Shown here piece after piece: positions 9,171 through 18,016 of a DNA stretch of 54,257 nt. The DNA lies in contig JACDDT010000008.1 in NCBI GenBank assembly GCA_013816855.1, positions 1-54,257 of the forward strand, written 5' to 3'. Under the pieces are notes generated by a model. The model worked only from the letters and a program-made list of their open reading frames with translations. It was not told the DNA's origin and ran no database searches. The position numbers and the translations under genes are program-made. The stretch's first letter is position 1. Each line of letters begins with the position of its first letter. This DNA comes from Gemmatimonadaceae bacterium. Its GTDB lineage: Bacteria; Gemmatimonadota; Gemmatimonadetes; Gemmatimonadales; Gemmatimonadaceae.

Positions 9171-10109
9171 TCACGGTAGCCGGTGCGCCTGAAAGAAATC
9201 TGCGATCACCGGCGATGCGGAGAAGTCGAAATCCGCGCCGCGTATAGGCCAAGCGTGTACGCCACCGAAAATGGCATAGAATGCGACATCACCAGTGCAC
9301 CCGGTCCCCAAATACCGAACCGTCGTGCGCTGATAAAGAACGCTCGATGCGCTTACGCACGACGCCGTGGCCATGAAGAGCTTTACGACAGGCGGAAGGT
9401 TGGCGGCGGCAGCGGGCGCCGCACGCGGTAGAGGCGTCGCTGTGGCTTCGGTGTAGGACACCGACGGGTCGGCAGTGCCATGAAACGCAATGAGCGGAAC
9501 GACGCGTTTTGGCGCGCAGTTGGGAGTGACTTCGCTTCCCGAGACCGCCGCCACGGCGGCAATCTGCGTGGACATTTCGCACGCGACTCGATAAGCCATT
9601 CTCGCGCCGTCGGAAAAACCACCGACATAAACTCTTTTCGCGTCGATCAGAAGCCTCGCGGAAACAGCGCCGATAATCGCTTTCAAGAACGCGATGTCGT
9701 CCGTTCCCGAAGCCGCCGGGTCTCCGCAACAGTTTCCTGCGTTCCAGTCCGAGGGAGAGCCCACCCCCTGTGGGTACGCCACTACAAAGCGCCGCGCATC
9801 AGCGATGGAATCCATCGAGGTTGTCGCGCGCATGTCAGCGGCAGCGAGCCCGCTTCCGTGGAGGAGAATGACGAGTGGCAGCGCTAGTTTGGACGCCGCG
9901 GCCGATGACGGCTCGTGAAGCAGATAATCGCGATTGGCAGTATTCACCACGACCTTCAGTGATGTCGTTTCACCCGGAATGACCACGCCCTCAGCGAAAG
10001 CATCGTTTGGGTCCGTGGCGTCGGCACCGCGGCAACCCGCGAGGAGCGCGACGAAGGCGAGTTTGCGGAGCGCACGGAGCGCCGTCAATGCAGACTCGGA
10101 GGTGGTCAT
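9171..10109 (-). CDS. Secreted PHB-depolymerase-type esterase lipoprotein (LpqC-like)
   Basis: A 312-aa alpha/beta hydrolase of the esterase-PHB/LpqC group. The start at 10109 is followed by a hydrophobic signal ending in LLAGC, a lipobox, so the enzyme is probably lipid-anchored outside the cytoplasm. The core shows the oxyanion region LVILLHGSG, the nucleophile motif GFSDGAR, a likely acid in HGTADPSVSY and the catalytic His in GGVHAWP; NAGNCCG is typical of the family. Substrates in this group range from short polyhydroxyalkanoates to feruloyl or acetyl esters, and the sequence does not decide between them. The frame continues 25 codons upstream, but that part lacks signal-peptide character. 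Confidence 0.8.
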   Translation of the reverse strand: MTTSESALTALRALRKLAFVALLAGCRGADATDPNDAFAEGVVIPGETTSLKVVVNTANRDYLLHEPSSAAASKLALPLVILLHGSGLAAADMRATTSMDSIADARRFVVAYPQGVGSPSDWNAGNCCGDPAASGTDDIAFLKAIIGAVSARLLIDAKRVYVGGFSDGARMAYRVACEMSTQIAAVAAVSGSEVTPNCAPKRVVPLIAFHGTADPSVSYTEATATPLPRAAPAAAANLPPVVKLFMATASCVSASSVLYQRTTVRYLGTGCTGDVAFYAIFGGVHAWPIRGADFDFSASPVIADFFQAHRLP

Positions 10110-10273
10110 TTCCCTATTAGACGCGCTACCTGGGCAGGAGTAAAAGCCTCGTTTCGCCTGCCGCGCCCTAAACAAGACAAGCACTTTTTCGATACGAAAT
10201 AGACATTTTCATTCTCTTCGGAAGTATCTATTAATCAGTTAACGTTGAGCCGTTTTCTTAGCTGAGATAAGGG

Positions 10274-11380
10274 ATGACCGACGCGCCAAATGTTTTGGTG
10301 GTACACAGGCAACCGGAGGTGGCGGAGCGTTTGAGAGCGGCAATCGCTCTCCCGGGCTTGGGTGCGTACGCGCAAGTCAGGGTAGACGAAGCAGGCTCGC
10401 TTGCGGATGCGTTGGAAATTCTCGATCAATGTACACCGGTGGTGATCTTCGTCGGGTTGTCACTGCCGGATTCAGAGGGGCTCGCCACGCTTCGGTCAAT
10501 TAGAAGCAAGTGTCAAAACTCGCCGCTCATTGTTCTCGTAAGGGATGATGACCACGGAACCGGGGCGAGAGCAATGGAGAATGGCGCGCAGGATTACCTG
10601 TACGAGTCGGAATCACGTCCGGACGCCATCGAGCGCGCAATGGTGCGGGCGATAGGGCGCAGAAAAGTCGAAGAGGCGCATGCGGACGGCGGGCGCCGCT
10701 CCGGCGTTGGGGAGACGGCGATGGGGTTGATGCACGAGATAAACAACCCGTTGGCCGCACTTATGCTGAATCTGGAAATGCTGAAGGAGGGCGGTCACGA
10801 TGACGCCGACGAGTTGCTGACGGGCATCGAAGTCGCTGCAAAGAGAATCGCTGCCGCCGTGAGGCGTTTGGAAGGGCTTCGAACGCCGCGACGGATCCCC
10901 GCAATTGGAGGAGAAGCAATGGTCGATCTTTCCGGGAGTGAATCCGGGTCCGGCGCCACGGAGAAGAAGGACAACGAAAGCGTTGCGGCCCCGGCCCCAA
11001 GCTCCGGCGTGACAATTCTCCTAGTCGATGACGAAGAATCTGTTCGCGCAATTGTGACGAAGATTCTCACCCGTCACGGCCACCATATCCTCGAGGCAGA
11101 GCACGGCGCGGACGCCCTTCGTCTCGCGGCGGGACACGAGGGGAAAATCGATCTCCTCATCAGCGACATGTACATGCCCGGTTTGCGAGGCCCGGAGATC
11201 CTGGAGAAGTTGCGCCCGTCACGACCGGGCATCGCTGTTCTCTTCATGTCGGGCTATGGCGATGAGGACGTGGCGAGATCTGGCGTCGAGCCGGGTTCGA
11301 GGTTCCTGCGAAAACCATTTACCGTGCAGGAGCTGAGCGAAGCGGTGCGTGCGACGCTCGAGAATTCCGGCGCCGATTAG
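10274..11380 (+). CDS. Receiver-like/H-box/receiver regulatory protein without a kinase ATPase domain
   Basis: A 368-aa protein in three parts. Residues 1-125 have the fold pattern of a receiver, but the phosphoacceptor Asp is Gly (VVIFVGLSLPD), the N-terminal acidic pair is absent (VLVVHRQPE) and the conserved Lys is missing. Residues about 140-205 carry a HisKA-like H-box, MHEINNPLAALML (His154), yet no N, G1 or G2 box of a kinase ATPase domain follows. Residues 246-365 form a complete receiver: LLVDDE, Asp298 in LLISDMYMPG, the Ser in MSGYG and RKPF. A flexible Ser/Glu-rich linker precedes it. It may relay or accept phosphate from other kinases. The ribosome site GAGATAAGGG precedes the ATG. 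Confidence 0.75.
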   Translation: MTDAPNVLVVHRQPEVAERLRAAIALPGLGAYAQVRVDEAGSLADALEILDQCTPVVIFVGLSLPDSEGLATLRSIRSKCQNSPLIVLVRDDDHGTGARAMENGAQDYLYESESRPDAIERAMVRAIGRRKVEEAHADGGRRSGVGETAMGLMHEINNPLAALMLNLEMLKEGGHDDADELLTGIEVAAKRIAAAVRRLEGLRTPRRIPAIGGEAMVDLSGSESGSGATEKKDNESVAAPAPSSGVTILLVDDEESVRAIVTKILTRHGHHILEAEHGADALRLAAGHEGKIDLLISDMYMPGLRGPEILEKLRPSRPGIAVLFMSGYGDEDVARSGVEPGSRFLRKPFTVQELSEAVRATLENSGAD

Positions 11381-11413
11381 GACGGTAGCGCGGCTGCTGG
11401 TTAGTTTTTACGG

Positions 11414-11887
11414 ATGACGAAAACAGAGCAGACCGCTCCCCAGGCGGGCGATCACGCGCCCGATCTAACGGCGAAGTCCACCTCCGGCGAAACAATCACT
11501 CTGTCCCAATTTCGGGGTAAAAAGAGCGTTCTCCTCGCATTTTTTCCGCTCGCTTTCACCGGAACATGCACCAAAGAGCTCCAGTGTTTCACGGAGGATT
11601 ATGACGAGTTCGCCGGCAAGGATGTCGAGATTCTGCCGATCTCGGTCGATTCCACCGATTCCCTCAAGGAATTCAAGAATAAGCTGGGCATGAAGACCGA
11701 ATTGCTCAGTGACTTCAAACGCGACATCTCCCGCGCGTACGGCGTTCTCAATGCGGAGAAGTTCTACTCGAACCGCGCATATTTCCTCATCGACCAGATG
11801 GGAGTCGTGCGCTGGTCGCACGTCGAGACCCATGGCGGTCTAAGGCGCGAGAACGCGGAGATTCTCGGTCACATCGCCGAGCTGTAG
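11414..11887 (+). CDS. AhpE/Bcp-like thiol peroxiredoxin
   Basis: A 157-aa peroxiredoxin that reduces hydroperoxides in the cytoplasm. The active-site motif P-x3-T-x2-C is present as PLAFTGTC (Pro45, Thr49, peroxidatic Cys52). Cys58, six residues on, is a possible resolving cysteine, one position further than the Cys45/Cys50 pair of E. coli Bcp. The C-terminal half ([20 protein letters not shown]) is closer to actinobacterial AhpE than to Bcp. It is a single gene between the regulator and the pilin cluster. A thioredoxin reductase is encoded elsewhere in the window (43393). Confidence 0.85.
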   Translation: MTKTEQTAPQAGDHAPDLTAKSTSGETITLSQFRGKKSVLLAFFPLAFTGTCTKELQCFTEDYDEFAGKDVEILPISVDSTDSLKEFKNKLGMKTELLSDFKRDISRAYGVLNAEKFYSNRAYFLIDQMGVVRWSHVETHGGLRRENAEILGHIAEL

Positions 11888-11916
11888 GTCCGTTCCGCGT
11901 TAGCCGCGAACCGGAC
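11888..11916 (+). terminator. Hairpin after the peroxiredoxin gene, no T run
   Basis: GTCCGTTCCGCG and CGCGAACCGGAC can form a 12-position stem with two mismatches around a 5-nt loop immediately after the stop codon. No T run follows, so it may stabilise the 3' end rather than terminate. The remaining 150 bp up to the first pilin gene shows no clear feature. Confidence 0.3.
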
Positions 11917-12068
11917 GCCCTAAGCTCGTCAGCCACCACCGTACCGTCCGCATTCTGCGACCGGCGTGTTGGCGTTTTGCGGTGCGAGATAAGGTGACTT
12001 AGCGCGGCTTGAGATCGTCTTATTCGCGTGGCAGAGCCGTGTTTTTTCGCGGCGGCCCGGGAGCGAAT

Positions 12069-12536
12069 ATGGTTCAGGGAAATCGATCCGCAGCGAAGCG
12101 CGTTCGGGGGGGCTTCAGCCTCCCCGAGCTGCTGATTGTAGTTGTGATTCTGGGCATCGTCGCAGCGATTGCGACCCCCGGAATCTCAAGGACTATTCGC
12201 CATCAAAGAGTGAATCGCGCCGCCGCGCTCATCTCCGCGGACCTTCAGAACGTTTTTGCGCTTGCCGGACGCCAGCGGGCGCCGGTGCATCTCGCCGCCG
12301 ACGCGACGAACAAGACTTACAGCTTCTCCGACCGGAAAACCGGAACGGTTTTCCAGACGCGCAACTTGGGCTCGACGAGCGAATATCAGATCGGCACGCT
12401 CTCCTTCGCACCGAGCGTAGTGGACATGTTTCCAAACGGCATTTCTTCCTCCGCGCTCCGGGTAACAGTGGGCACTGGCGACTACCAGCGCTTCATTACG
12501 GCTAGCACCGCGGGATTCGTGAGGGTGGAACCGTGA
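12069..12536 (+). CDS. Minor type IV pilin, FimT/GspH-like
   Basis: A 155-aa prepilin. The short basic leader ending in RVRGG is followed by FSLPELLIVVVILGIVAA, the class III signal cut after Gly by prepilin peptidase, with the conserved Glu at position +5. The C-terminal part resembles the GspH/FimT pseudopilin domain (ALRVTVGTGDYQRFITASTAGFVRV). The ATG at 12069 gives a leader of normal length and has GGGAGCGA before it; the frame continues upstream to 12009. It is the first of four overlapping minor-pilin genes. Confidence 0.85.
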   Translation: MVQGNRSAAKRVRGGFSLPELLIVVVILGIVAAIATPGISRTIRHQRVNRAAALISADLQNVFALAGRQRAPVHLAADATNKTYSFSDRKTGTVFQTRNLGSTSEYQIGTLSFAPSVVDMFPNGISSSALRVTVGTGDYQRFITASTAGFVRVEP

Positions 12537-12937
12537 AAAAAAGCGTAAAACGGAAGCAGGGGTTCGTGCTGCTTGAAGTGATAGTCGCGATGTTCATTCT
12601 CTCGATCGTGCTATCGTCCCTTGCTGCGTTGATGTTCCGGGTGTCGCGTGGCTCATTCCTGTCGGTCGGGGGAGCGTATCGCAACGGGATTCTCCTCCAG
12701 GAGGTCAACCGACTCGAGGCACTACCGTATGATTCGCTCGCAGTCGGAACGGCCACGGCGAGCGTGTCGGCGCTGCCTTACCCCCATTCTCGGCAGGTGA
12801 TCGTAACAAATCCGGCGACGAATGTGAAAGCGGTGAAACTCATCATCACCCCGACGAACGCGCTCTACAAACCGGATACCGCGAGTTTTACGCGGACGCT
12901 CGGCGCGACGACAACCGCGTTCAACACCACCCAATGA
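12533..12937 (+). CDS. Minor type IV pilin, PilV/GspI-like
   Basis: A 134-aa prepilin with leader MKKSVKRKQG, cleavage before FVLLEVIVAMFILSIVLSS, and Glu5 present. The GTG start at 12533 overlaps the preceding stop by four bases. Apart from the N-terminal helix the sequence is poorly conserved; the position second in a FimT-PilV-PilW-PilX order supports the PilV/GspI call. It would be part of the complex that primes pilus assembly in the inner membrane. Confidence 0.78.
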   Translation: MKKSVKRKQGFVLLEVIVAMFILSIVLSSLAALMFRVSRGSFLSVGGAYRNGILLQEVNRLEALPYDSLAVGTATASVSALPYPHSRQVIVTNPATNVKAVKLIITPTNALYKPDTASFTRTLGATTTAFNTTQ

Positions 12938-13812
12938 AAACCAGCGTTCAGAAGTACCGCAATATGCTGCGCCCCGGCTACTCGCTGCCGGAGCTATTGG
13001 TTGGCCTTGTTTTGCTGGGAATTGTCGCCGCGCTGTTCACCCGGCTGATTGTGAGCCAGGCAAGATTTTTCGATTTACAGAGCCAGTCGAACGCTGCGCG
13101 AAACGTCTCACGCGGACCGATCAACCGGGTAGTATCAGATCTGCGAATGGTCGAGGCCGAGGGGGGCGTGATTTCCGCGGGGGTGTCGCAGGTCACCATA
13201 CGCGTCCCATATGCCATCGGTGTCGTCTGCTCGACGCAGGGGAACCCTCCGGCGACCGAAGTCACGCTACTACCCGTGGATTCAGTCATGTACAACGCGC
13301 CCGGGTTTTATGGATATGCTTGGCGGGACAACGCGTCAGGGCATTACACATATGTCGAGAGCGGCGCGGCCGCGGGACCGAAACAGGTTTCCGGAGCTTG
13401 CACCTCTAATGGAATCACCAATCTCACCAACGGGCCGCGAGTGTCCCTTACGCCGGCGCTCCCCGCGGCAGCCACGTTGGGAACGCCGGTCATGCTCTTC
13501 CGTCGGGTACAGTACGAGTTCAAGGCGTCGGCGCTCGTACCCGGGACGGTCGGTCTTTTCAGAACGGTCATCCTGCAAAACGGTACTACGAGAAGCGAGG
13601 AGCTCGCGGCACCATTCGCGGCCACCGCGTCCTTCGGTTTCTACACTGTTGGGAGTCAAACACCTTCGACGACAGCGCCCGCAGATTTATCTACGCTTCG
13701 CGGCTTCGAGCTTCATCTCGATGGTATGAGTGAGCGTACACCGTCCGGAAAATCCGCGGCTGCGACGACCCCGTTTACCACCGCAGTATTCTTTAAAAAC
13801 AGAGTGACGTAA
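12934..13812 (+). CDS. Minor type IV pilin, PilW/GspJ-like
   Basis: A 292-aa prepilin. The leader ends in RPG before YSLPELLVGLVLLGIVAALF, with Glu5. The large C-terminal domain contains Cys residues and Gly/Ala/Ser-rich stretches typical of PilW proteins. It overlaps its upstream neighbour by four bases (ATGA). It probably forms the tip-initiation complex with the other three minor pilins. Confidence 0.78.
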   Translation: MKTSVQKYRNMLRPGYSLPELLVGLVLLGIVAALFTRLIVSQARFFDLQSQSNAARNVSRGPINRVVSDLRMVEAEGGVISAGVSQVTIRVPYAIGVVCSTQGNPPATEVTLLPVDSVMYNAPGFYGYAWRDNASGHYTYVESGAAAGPKQVSGACTSNGITNLTNGPRVSLTPALPAAATLGTPVMLFRRVQYEFKASALVPGTVGLFRTVILQNGTTRSEELAAPFAATASFGFYTVGSQTPSTTAPADLSTLRGFELHLDGMSERTPSGKSAAATTPFTTAVFFKNRVT

Positions 13813-14915
13813 TGACGAAAAACAATTCGTTGTCGTGTGGGGACCGCCGGGGTTTCGCAATTCCGACTGCGATCCTCGTCATCATGGTAATGACAGCTGC
13901 GCTTGCTGCAGGCTTCTCCCTCGTTAGCGCGGAAAACCGCTCGATAGCAGACCAGAAGGCGCAGGTGACTGCTTTCGAGCTCGCCGAGCAAGGGTTGGAG
14001 ACGTTCATCGTCAGGCGGGATTCCCTCGGATTCACCACCGTCCCTCCAGGTGCCAAAGATTCAACACGAATTACGCTCGTTGGCGGTTACGCAGACGTGT
14101 CGATGGACCGTATCCGTGCACCGCAAGGATCGCTCGCGGGATTGTATGTGATCCGTTCGCGCGGCGTGCAGACGTCGGGTGCATATGCGGGAACTCCACA
14201 GGGTGTTCGAACGGTCGCCGAGTACGCGCTGTGGAAGCCCGCTTCGATGCAGGTGCTTGCAGGGTGGACGAGCATCTCAGGCGTGGACAAAAACGGAAAC
14301 TCTGGAACGCTCGGCGGGATCGATGCGTGCGGAGATTCCGCGGCGGTGGCCGGTGTCGCCGTTCCCACATATCCCGGCTTCAAAGGTCGAGACGGAGGCG
14401 GGACGGGTAATCCTCCGGTAGACTCGATGGCTCCGACTTCGGATTCGCTTGCCAAGCTCGTGCATATGGACTGGCTCCACCTCTCGGCCGGAACAGCTGT
14501 GAAAGTCGATTATACGATCCCGCCAGCGGCTATGCCCACGTTTGCGGATACGACGAAGTACCCGGTGGTGAGAGTCGTCGGCGACCTAACAGGCAGCATG
14601 CTCGGCAATATCGCGAACACAGGGGGCCGCGGGCTTCTTATCGTCACCGGCAACGCCCCTCTCGGTGGAAGCAGCTTCACCTGGCGCGGTGTCGTGATGA
14701 TTGGAGGAGATTTGACCGGAAACGGAAACAACAGCATTCAGGGTGCCGTCATCACCGCGCTGAACGTGAAGCTTGGGCAGGCGGTTCCAATTGATACCAT
14801 CAATGGAACGAAGAACTACCAGTACAACTCGTGCAGCGTTGCGAATACGATGAACAATCTCGGCGCTTTGATTCCGCTCTCGAATACCTGGGTGGACAAC
14901 TGGGTTGAGTACTAG
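13812..14915 (+). CDS. Minor type IV pilin, PilX/GspK-like, with Gly-rich C-terminal domain
   Basis: A 367-aa protein with a prepilin-like start, GDRRG before FAIPTAILVIMVMTAALAAG. The conserved Glu5 is replaced (Thr), as is usual in PilX/GspK tip subunits. It is followed by the amphipathic helix and, after residue 240, by a repetitive Gly/Asn-rich region (GNIANTGGRGLLIVTGNAPL, WRGVVMIGGDLTGNG) that looks like a short beta-solenoid. The start overlaps the previous stop by one base. It ends the operon, before a strong terminator. Confidence 0.75.
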   Translation: MTKNNSLSCGDRRGFAIPTAILVIMVMTAALAAGFSLVSAENRSIADQKAQVTAFELAEQGLETFIVRRDSLGFTTVPPGAKDSTRITLVGGYADVSMDRIRAPQGSLAGLYVIRSRGVQTSGAYAGTPQGVRTVAEYALWKPASMQVLAGWTSISGVDKNGNSGTLGGIDACGDSAAVAGVAVPTYPGFKGRDGGGTGNPPVDSMAPTSDSLAKLVHMDWLHLSAGTAVKVDYTIPPAAMPTFADTTKYPVVRVVGDLTGSMLGNIANTGGRGLLIVTGNAPLGGSSFTWRGVVMIGGDLTGNGNNSIQGAVITALNVKLGQAVPIDTINGTKNYQYNSCSVANTMNNLGALIPLSNTWVDNWVEY

Positions 14916-14962
14916 AGGGGAAGAGCGATGCGTTGAACGCGCGCGCGGGGCGGCGTAGGTTA

Positions 14963-14998
14963 GAGGGAGGGAGCGCATAGTCGCTCCCTCCCTTTTTT
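14963..14998 (+). terminator. Strong Rho-independent terminator after the pilin operon
   Basis: A perfect 11-bp stem (GGGAGGGAGCG at 14965-14975 with CGCTCCCTCCC at 14982-14992), a 6-nt loop and six T. It separates the pilin operon from the two-component genes. Confidence 0.93.
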
Positions 14999-15009
14999 CG
15001 CAACCGCGC

Positions 15010-15699
15010 ATGAAGATCCTCGTCATCGAAGACGATCCAACCGTCGGTCAGTTCGTAAAGCGCGGGTTCGAGGAGCAGCGCTGGCGCGTGGACCTCGTCG
15101 ACAATGGCGATGAGGGAGAGGCGCGCGCGATCGCGGAGGAGTACGATGTCGTCATTCTCGACATGCGGCTCCCGGGAAAATCCGGCGCCCGCGTCCTGCA
15201 GGACCTTCGTGCTCGCGGCTTCGAGCGGCCGGTGCTCGTGCTCACCGCGCAGGACGCTGTCGACGCGAAAGTTGAAACGCTTCGCGCCGGCGCCGATGAT
15301 TACGTGACCAAGCCGTTCGCTTTCGAGGAGCTGCTCGCCCGCGTGGAAGCGCTTGCGAGGCGGCCGAGGGCGATCGCATCGTCAACGCTCAGGGTCGCTG
15401 ATCTTGTTCTCGATGCCGCAACGCGCGAAGTCACCCGTGCTGGAAAGCTTGTCGAGCTTACGCCGAAGGAATACACGGTGCTCGAGTATCTAATGCGCCA
15501 CGCGGGCCGAGTGATGAGCAGGACCCTGATTACGGAGTATGCGTGGGGCTATCACTTCGATCCCGGAACGAACATCGTCGACGTGGTCATCAACCACCTG
15601 CGCAAGAAAATCGACTTCGCGCCGAAGAAGCTCATCCATACTATTAGAGGGGTGGGCTATGTGATCCGCGAGGAAAGCACGGCCGGAAAGGTGGGCTGA
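15010..15699 (+). CDS. OmpR/PhoB-family response regulator
   Basis: A 229-aa regulator. The N-terminal receiver has IEDD, the phosphoacceptor Asp51 in VVILDMRLPG, Thr in LVLTAQD and Lys in YVTKPF. The C-terminal winged helix (about residues 128-222) ends with the typical NHLRKKIDF and TIRGVGYVI. It resembles the CusR/QseB/PcoR branch, but the signal is unknown. It is co-transcribed with the kinase, sharing one base. The start is only 11 bp after the pilin terminator. Confidence 0.92.
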   Translation: MKILVIEDDPTVGQFVKRGFEEQRWRVDLVDNGDEGEARAIAEEYDVVILDMRLPGKSGARVLQDLRARGFERPVLVLTAQDAVDAKVETLRAGADDYVTKPFAFEELLARVEALARRPRAIASSTLRVADLVLDAATREVTRAGKLVELTPKEYTVLEYLMRHAGRVMSRTLITEYAWGYHFDPGTNIVDVVINHLRKKIDFAPKKLIHTIRGVGYVIREESTAGKVG

Positions 15700-17162
15700 T
15701 GTTTTCAACACGGGTGAGGCTCACCACGACTTTTGTCGTCGCTCTCTGCGTTCTCACTGTCGCGCTTTTTCTCTCCTTCCTTACTGCGCGAAACGCGAGT
15801 ATCTACCGCGACATCGGACAGTCCGCCGCGACGAAGGCGGAGCTCGCCGCGCGCGTTCTCCGCCAAGGCCTTTCACTCGGCCAATCGATCGTCGTCGCGG
15901 GAGATCCGACGGTGATGCCGACCCTCGCCCCGCGCGTTACCAATTTTCTGGACGCCCTGCCGGGATTTCTCCTCGCCGTCGATACGCACGGGCGAGTTGT
16001 TTACAGGTCGCCGGAAGTGCGCGCGCTCAACGAGCAGGATTTGAAAAGTCTTCAAAATCAGTTGAAGCTCGTTCCTCTCTCGGGGCAGGCGCTCCTGCTG
16101 CAGCTCGATTCGCTCGGCCAGCGAGTGCTTCTCGTCTCGGAGACGCTTCCCGACGCGCCCGGCGGGATCGCACGAATCGTCGCTGGCGGGAATACAACGG
16201 TCGCCCGGGGATTGCCTCGGGAGTACCTGGTGAGCGGTTTGTTCATCGCACCCCTCATCATTCTTGTCGCCGGCATCGCAGCCTTTCTTCTGCTCTCTCG
16301 AAATGCGCGCCAGCTTGGCGAGATCGCGCAGGAGCTTACGGCGATCACCGATGGACGGAGCTTGCACCGGCGGCTCGTGCCAGCGGAGGAGAGTGGCAGC
16401 GATTTCACAGAGCTCGTCACGACGCTCAACGCGATGATCGCGCGTCTGGAAACGTCGTTCTCCGGATTGCGCCGCTTCACCGCCGACGCGAGCCACGAGC
16501 TCAAGACGCCGCTCGCCGTTCTGCGCGCGGACGTCGAGCGTGCGATGAGCGACCGTGCGAATCAAACGGAGAAAATGGTCGCGTTGGAGGAAGCGCTCCA
16601 CGAGACGACGCGGATGGCGGATCTCGTAGAAAGCCTTCTCACGCTCGCGCGTGCCGACGAAGGAAGGTTCGATCTTCACCGCGAGCCGGTCGCGCTCCAG
16701 CCGCTGGTGCAGGAGGTGTATGAGACGGCGCTGATTCTCGGTGAGGCGGCGGAGCTGACGGTAAACCTTCCATTCACGGCTGATGTAACCGTGATGGGCG
16801 ACCGCACGCGACTGCGTCAGCTTTTCTTAAATCTTGTAACCAACGCCATCAAGTACACGCCGGCCGGCGGCAAGGTAGAGCTGGGCCTGGGACAGCATCC
16901 TGATACGGTGACATTCGCGGTGCGAGATACGGGCATCGGCATCGCCGCGGCCGACGTGGACCACATTTTCGAGCGCTTCTGGCGCGCCGATCGTGTACGG
17001 TCGCGCCTCTCGGAGCGAGGCGGGTTCGGACTGGGTCTCGCCATTAGCCAGTGGATTGCTCAGGCGCACGGCGGAACGCTCATTGCAAACTCGCGTCTTG
17101 GACGTGGAACACTTTTTACGGTGACTCTTCCGTTGCCTTCGTCGACGAAAGACGTCACCTAG
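15699..17162 (+). CDS. Membrane sensor histidine kinase partner of the OmpR-type regulator
   Basis: A 487-aa kinase with two membrane helices (about residues 8-28 and 178-198) flanking a periplasmic sensor of about 150 residues, then a HAMP-like region, a HisKA domain with His266 in DASHELKTPLAVL, and an ATPase domain with the N box NLVTNAIKYTP, the G1 box DTGIGIAA and the G2 box GFGLGLAI. The layout matches CusS-like metal or envelope sensors. The next gene cluster (TonB/Exb) starts 117 bp later and could be a target, but nothing in the sequence proves it. Confidence 0.92.
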   Translation: MFSTRVRLTTTFVVALCVLTVALFLSFLTARNASIYRDIGQSAATKAELAARVLRQGLSLGQSIVVAGDPTVMPTLAPRVTNFLDALPGFLLAVDTHGRVVYRSPEVRALNEQDLKSLQNQLKLVPLSGQALLLQLDSLGQRVLLVSETLPDAPGGIARIVAGGNTTVARGLPREYLVSGLFIAPLIILVAGIAAFLLLSRNARQLGEIAQELTAITDGRSLHRRLVPAEESGSDFTELVTTLNAMIARLETSFSGLRRFTADASHELKTPLAVLRADVERAMSDRANQTEKMVALEEALHETTRMADLVESLLTLARADEGRFDLHREPVALQPLVQEVYETALILGEAAELTVNLPFTADVTVMGDRTRLRQLFLNLVTNAIKYTPAGGKVELGLGQHPDTVTFAVRDTGIGIAAADVDHIFERFWRADRVRSRLSERGGFGLGLAISQWIAQAHGGTLIANSRLGRGTLFTVTLPLPSSTKDVT

Positions 17163-17279
17163 CGCGACGAGCGGGCATCATCGTATTAATACCGCGAATT
17201 CATCGATTCTTAATCTTCGGGGCATTCCTCAGCCGACTCTATTCGGCGAGGTTACTCAGGCCACTTCAACCCTGACGAA

Positions 17280-17993
17280 ATGTTCAATCAGCTACTCGAG
17301 TCGAAGGCGAAAAAGGAAAAAATGGCTGGGGCAACTGTCGTAACGACGGTGCTCTACGCCGGCCTCATCACGCTGGCGGTCTGGGCGACCGCCGATGCTG
17401 GCATCAAGAAGGACGAACGCAGCAACCAGAGCGTGAAGTTTGTCGAAATCAAAAAAGAGGCGCCCAAGGAAGAGCCGAAGCCCGACAAGCCGCCCCCGCC
17501 GAAAGAGGTCGTGGTCAAGCCGCCTCCGCCGAAGGGATTTCAGGTTCTCCGCGCTCCTGTGAAGATCGATGTGAAGATTCCCGAGATCGACCTTTCCAAA
17601 TCGGTGACCAATGAGGCCGACTTCAGTGGGAAGGGAGTGAAAGGGGGAATCGCTAGTGGCGTAGTGGGCGGAACCGCCATCGTCGCCGACAAAACCTATT
17701 TCGAATTCCAGGTGGAGAAGCCGGCGCAGGCCGCTTCCGGGAATCCGTCGCCCCGGTATCCCGAGGTTTTGAAATCTGCCGGCGTTGAAGGAAAGGTTAT
17801 GGCACAGTTTGTGGTACTGGAAACGGGCAGGGCCGACATGGATACGTTCAAAATCCTCAGTTCGGACAACGACCTTTTTTCATCGGCAGTGAAAAACGTT
17901 CTTTCGTCGATGCGGTTTCTTCCGGCGGAGATCGGTGGCAAGAAGGTGAGGCAGCTGGTGCAGTTGCCATTCGAGTTCAAGATCAACCGTTAA
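17280..17993 (+). CDS. TonB-family energy transducer
   Basis: A 237-aa TonB protein: short cytoplasmic N-terminus, one membrane helix (about residues 18-38), a Pro/Lys/Glu-rich stretch that can span the periplasm (PKPDKPPPPKEVVVKPPPPK), and a C-terminal TonB domain with the usual PRYPEVLKSAGVEGKVMAQFVV start. It transmits proton-motive force from ExbB/ExbD to outer-membrane receptors. The upstream gap contains a perfect palindrome GTATTAATAC (17183-17192) and a hairpin (17227-17251) that could be control elements. It is the first gene of a five-gene operon. Confidence 0.85.
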   Translation: MFNQLLESKAKKEKMAGATVVTTVLYAGLITLAVWATADAGIKKDERSNQSVKFVEIKKEAPKEEPKPDKPPPPKEVVVKPPPPKGFQVLRAPVKIDVKIPEIDLSKSVTNEADFSGKGVKGGIASGVVGGTAIVADKTYFEFQVEKPAQAASGNPSPRYPEVLKSAGVEGKVMAQFVVLETGRADMDTFKILSSDNDLFSSAVKNVLSSMRFLPAEIGGKKVRQLVQLPFEFKINR

Positions 17994-18016
17994 TAACCAA
18001 CCGACCGGAGTAAAAA

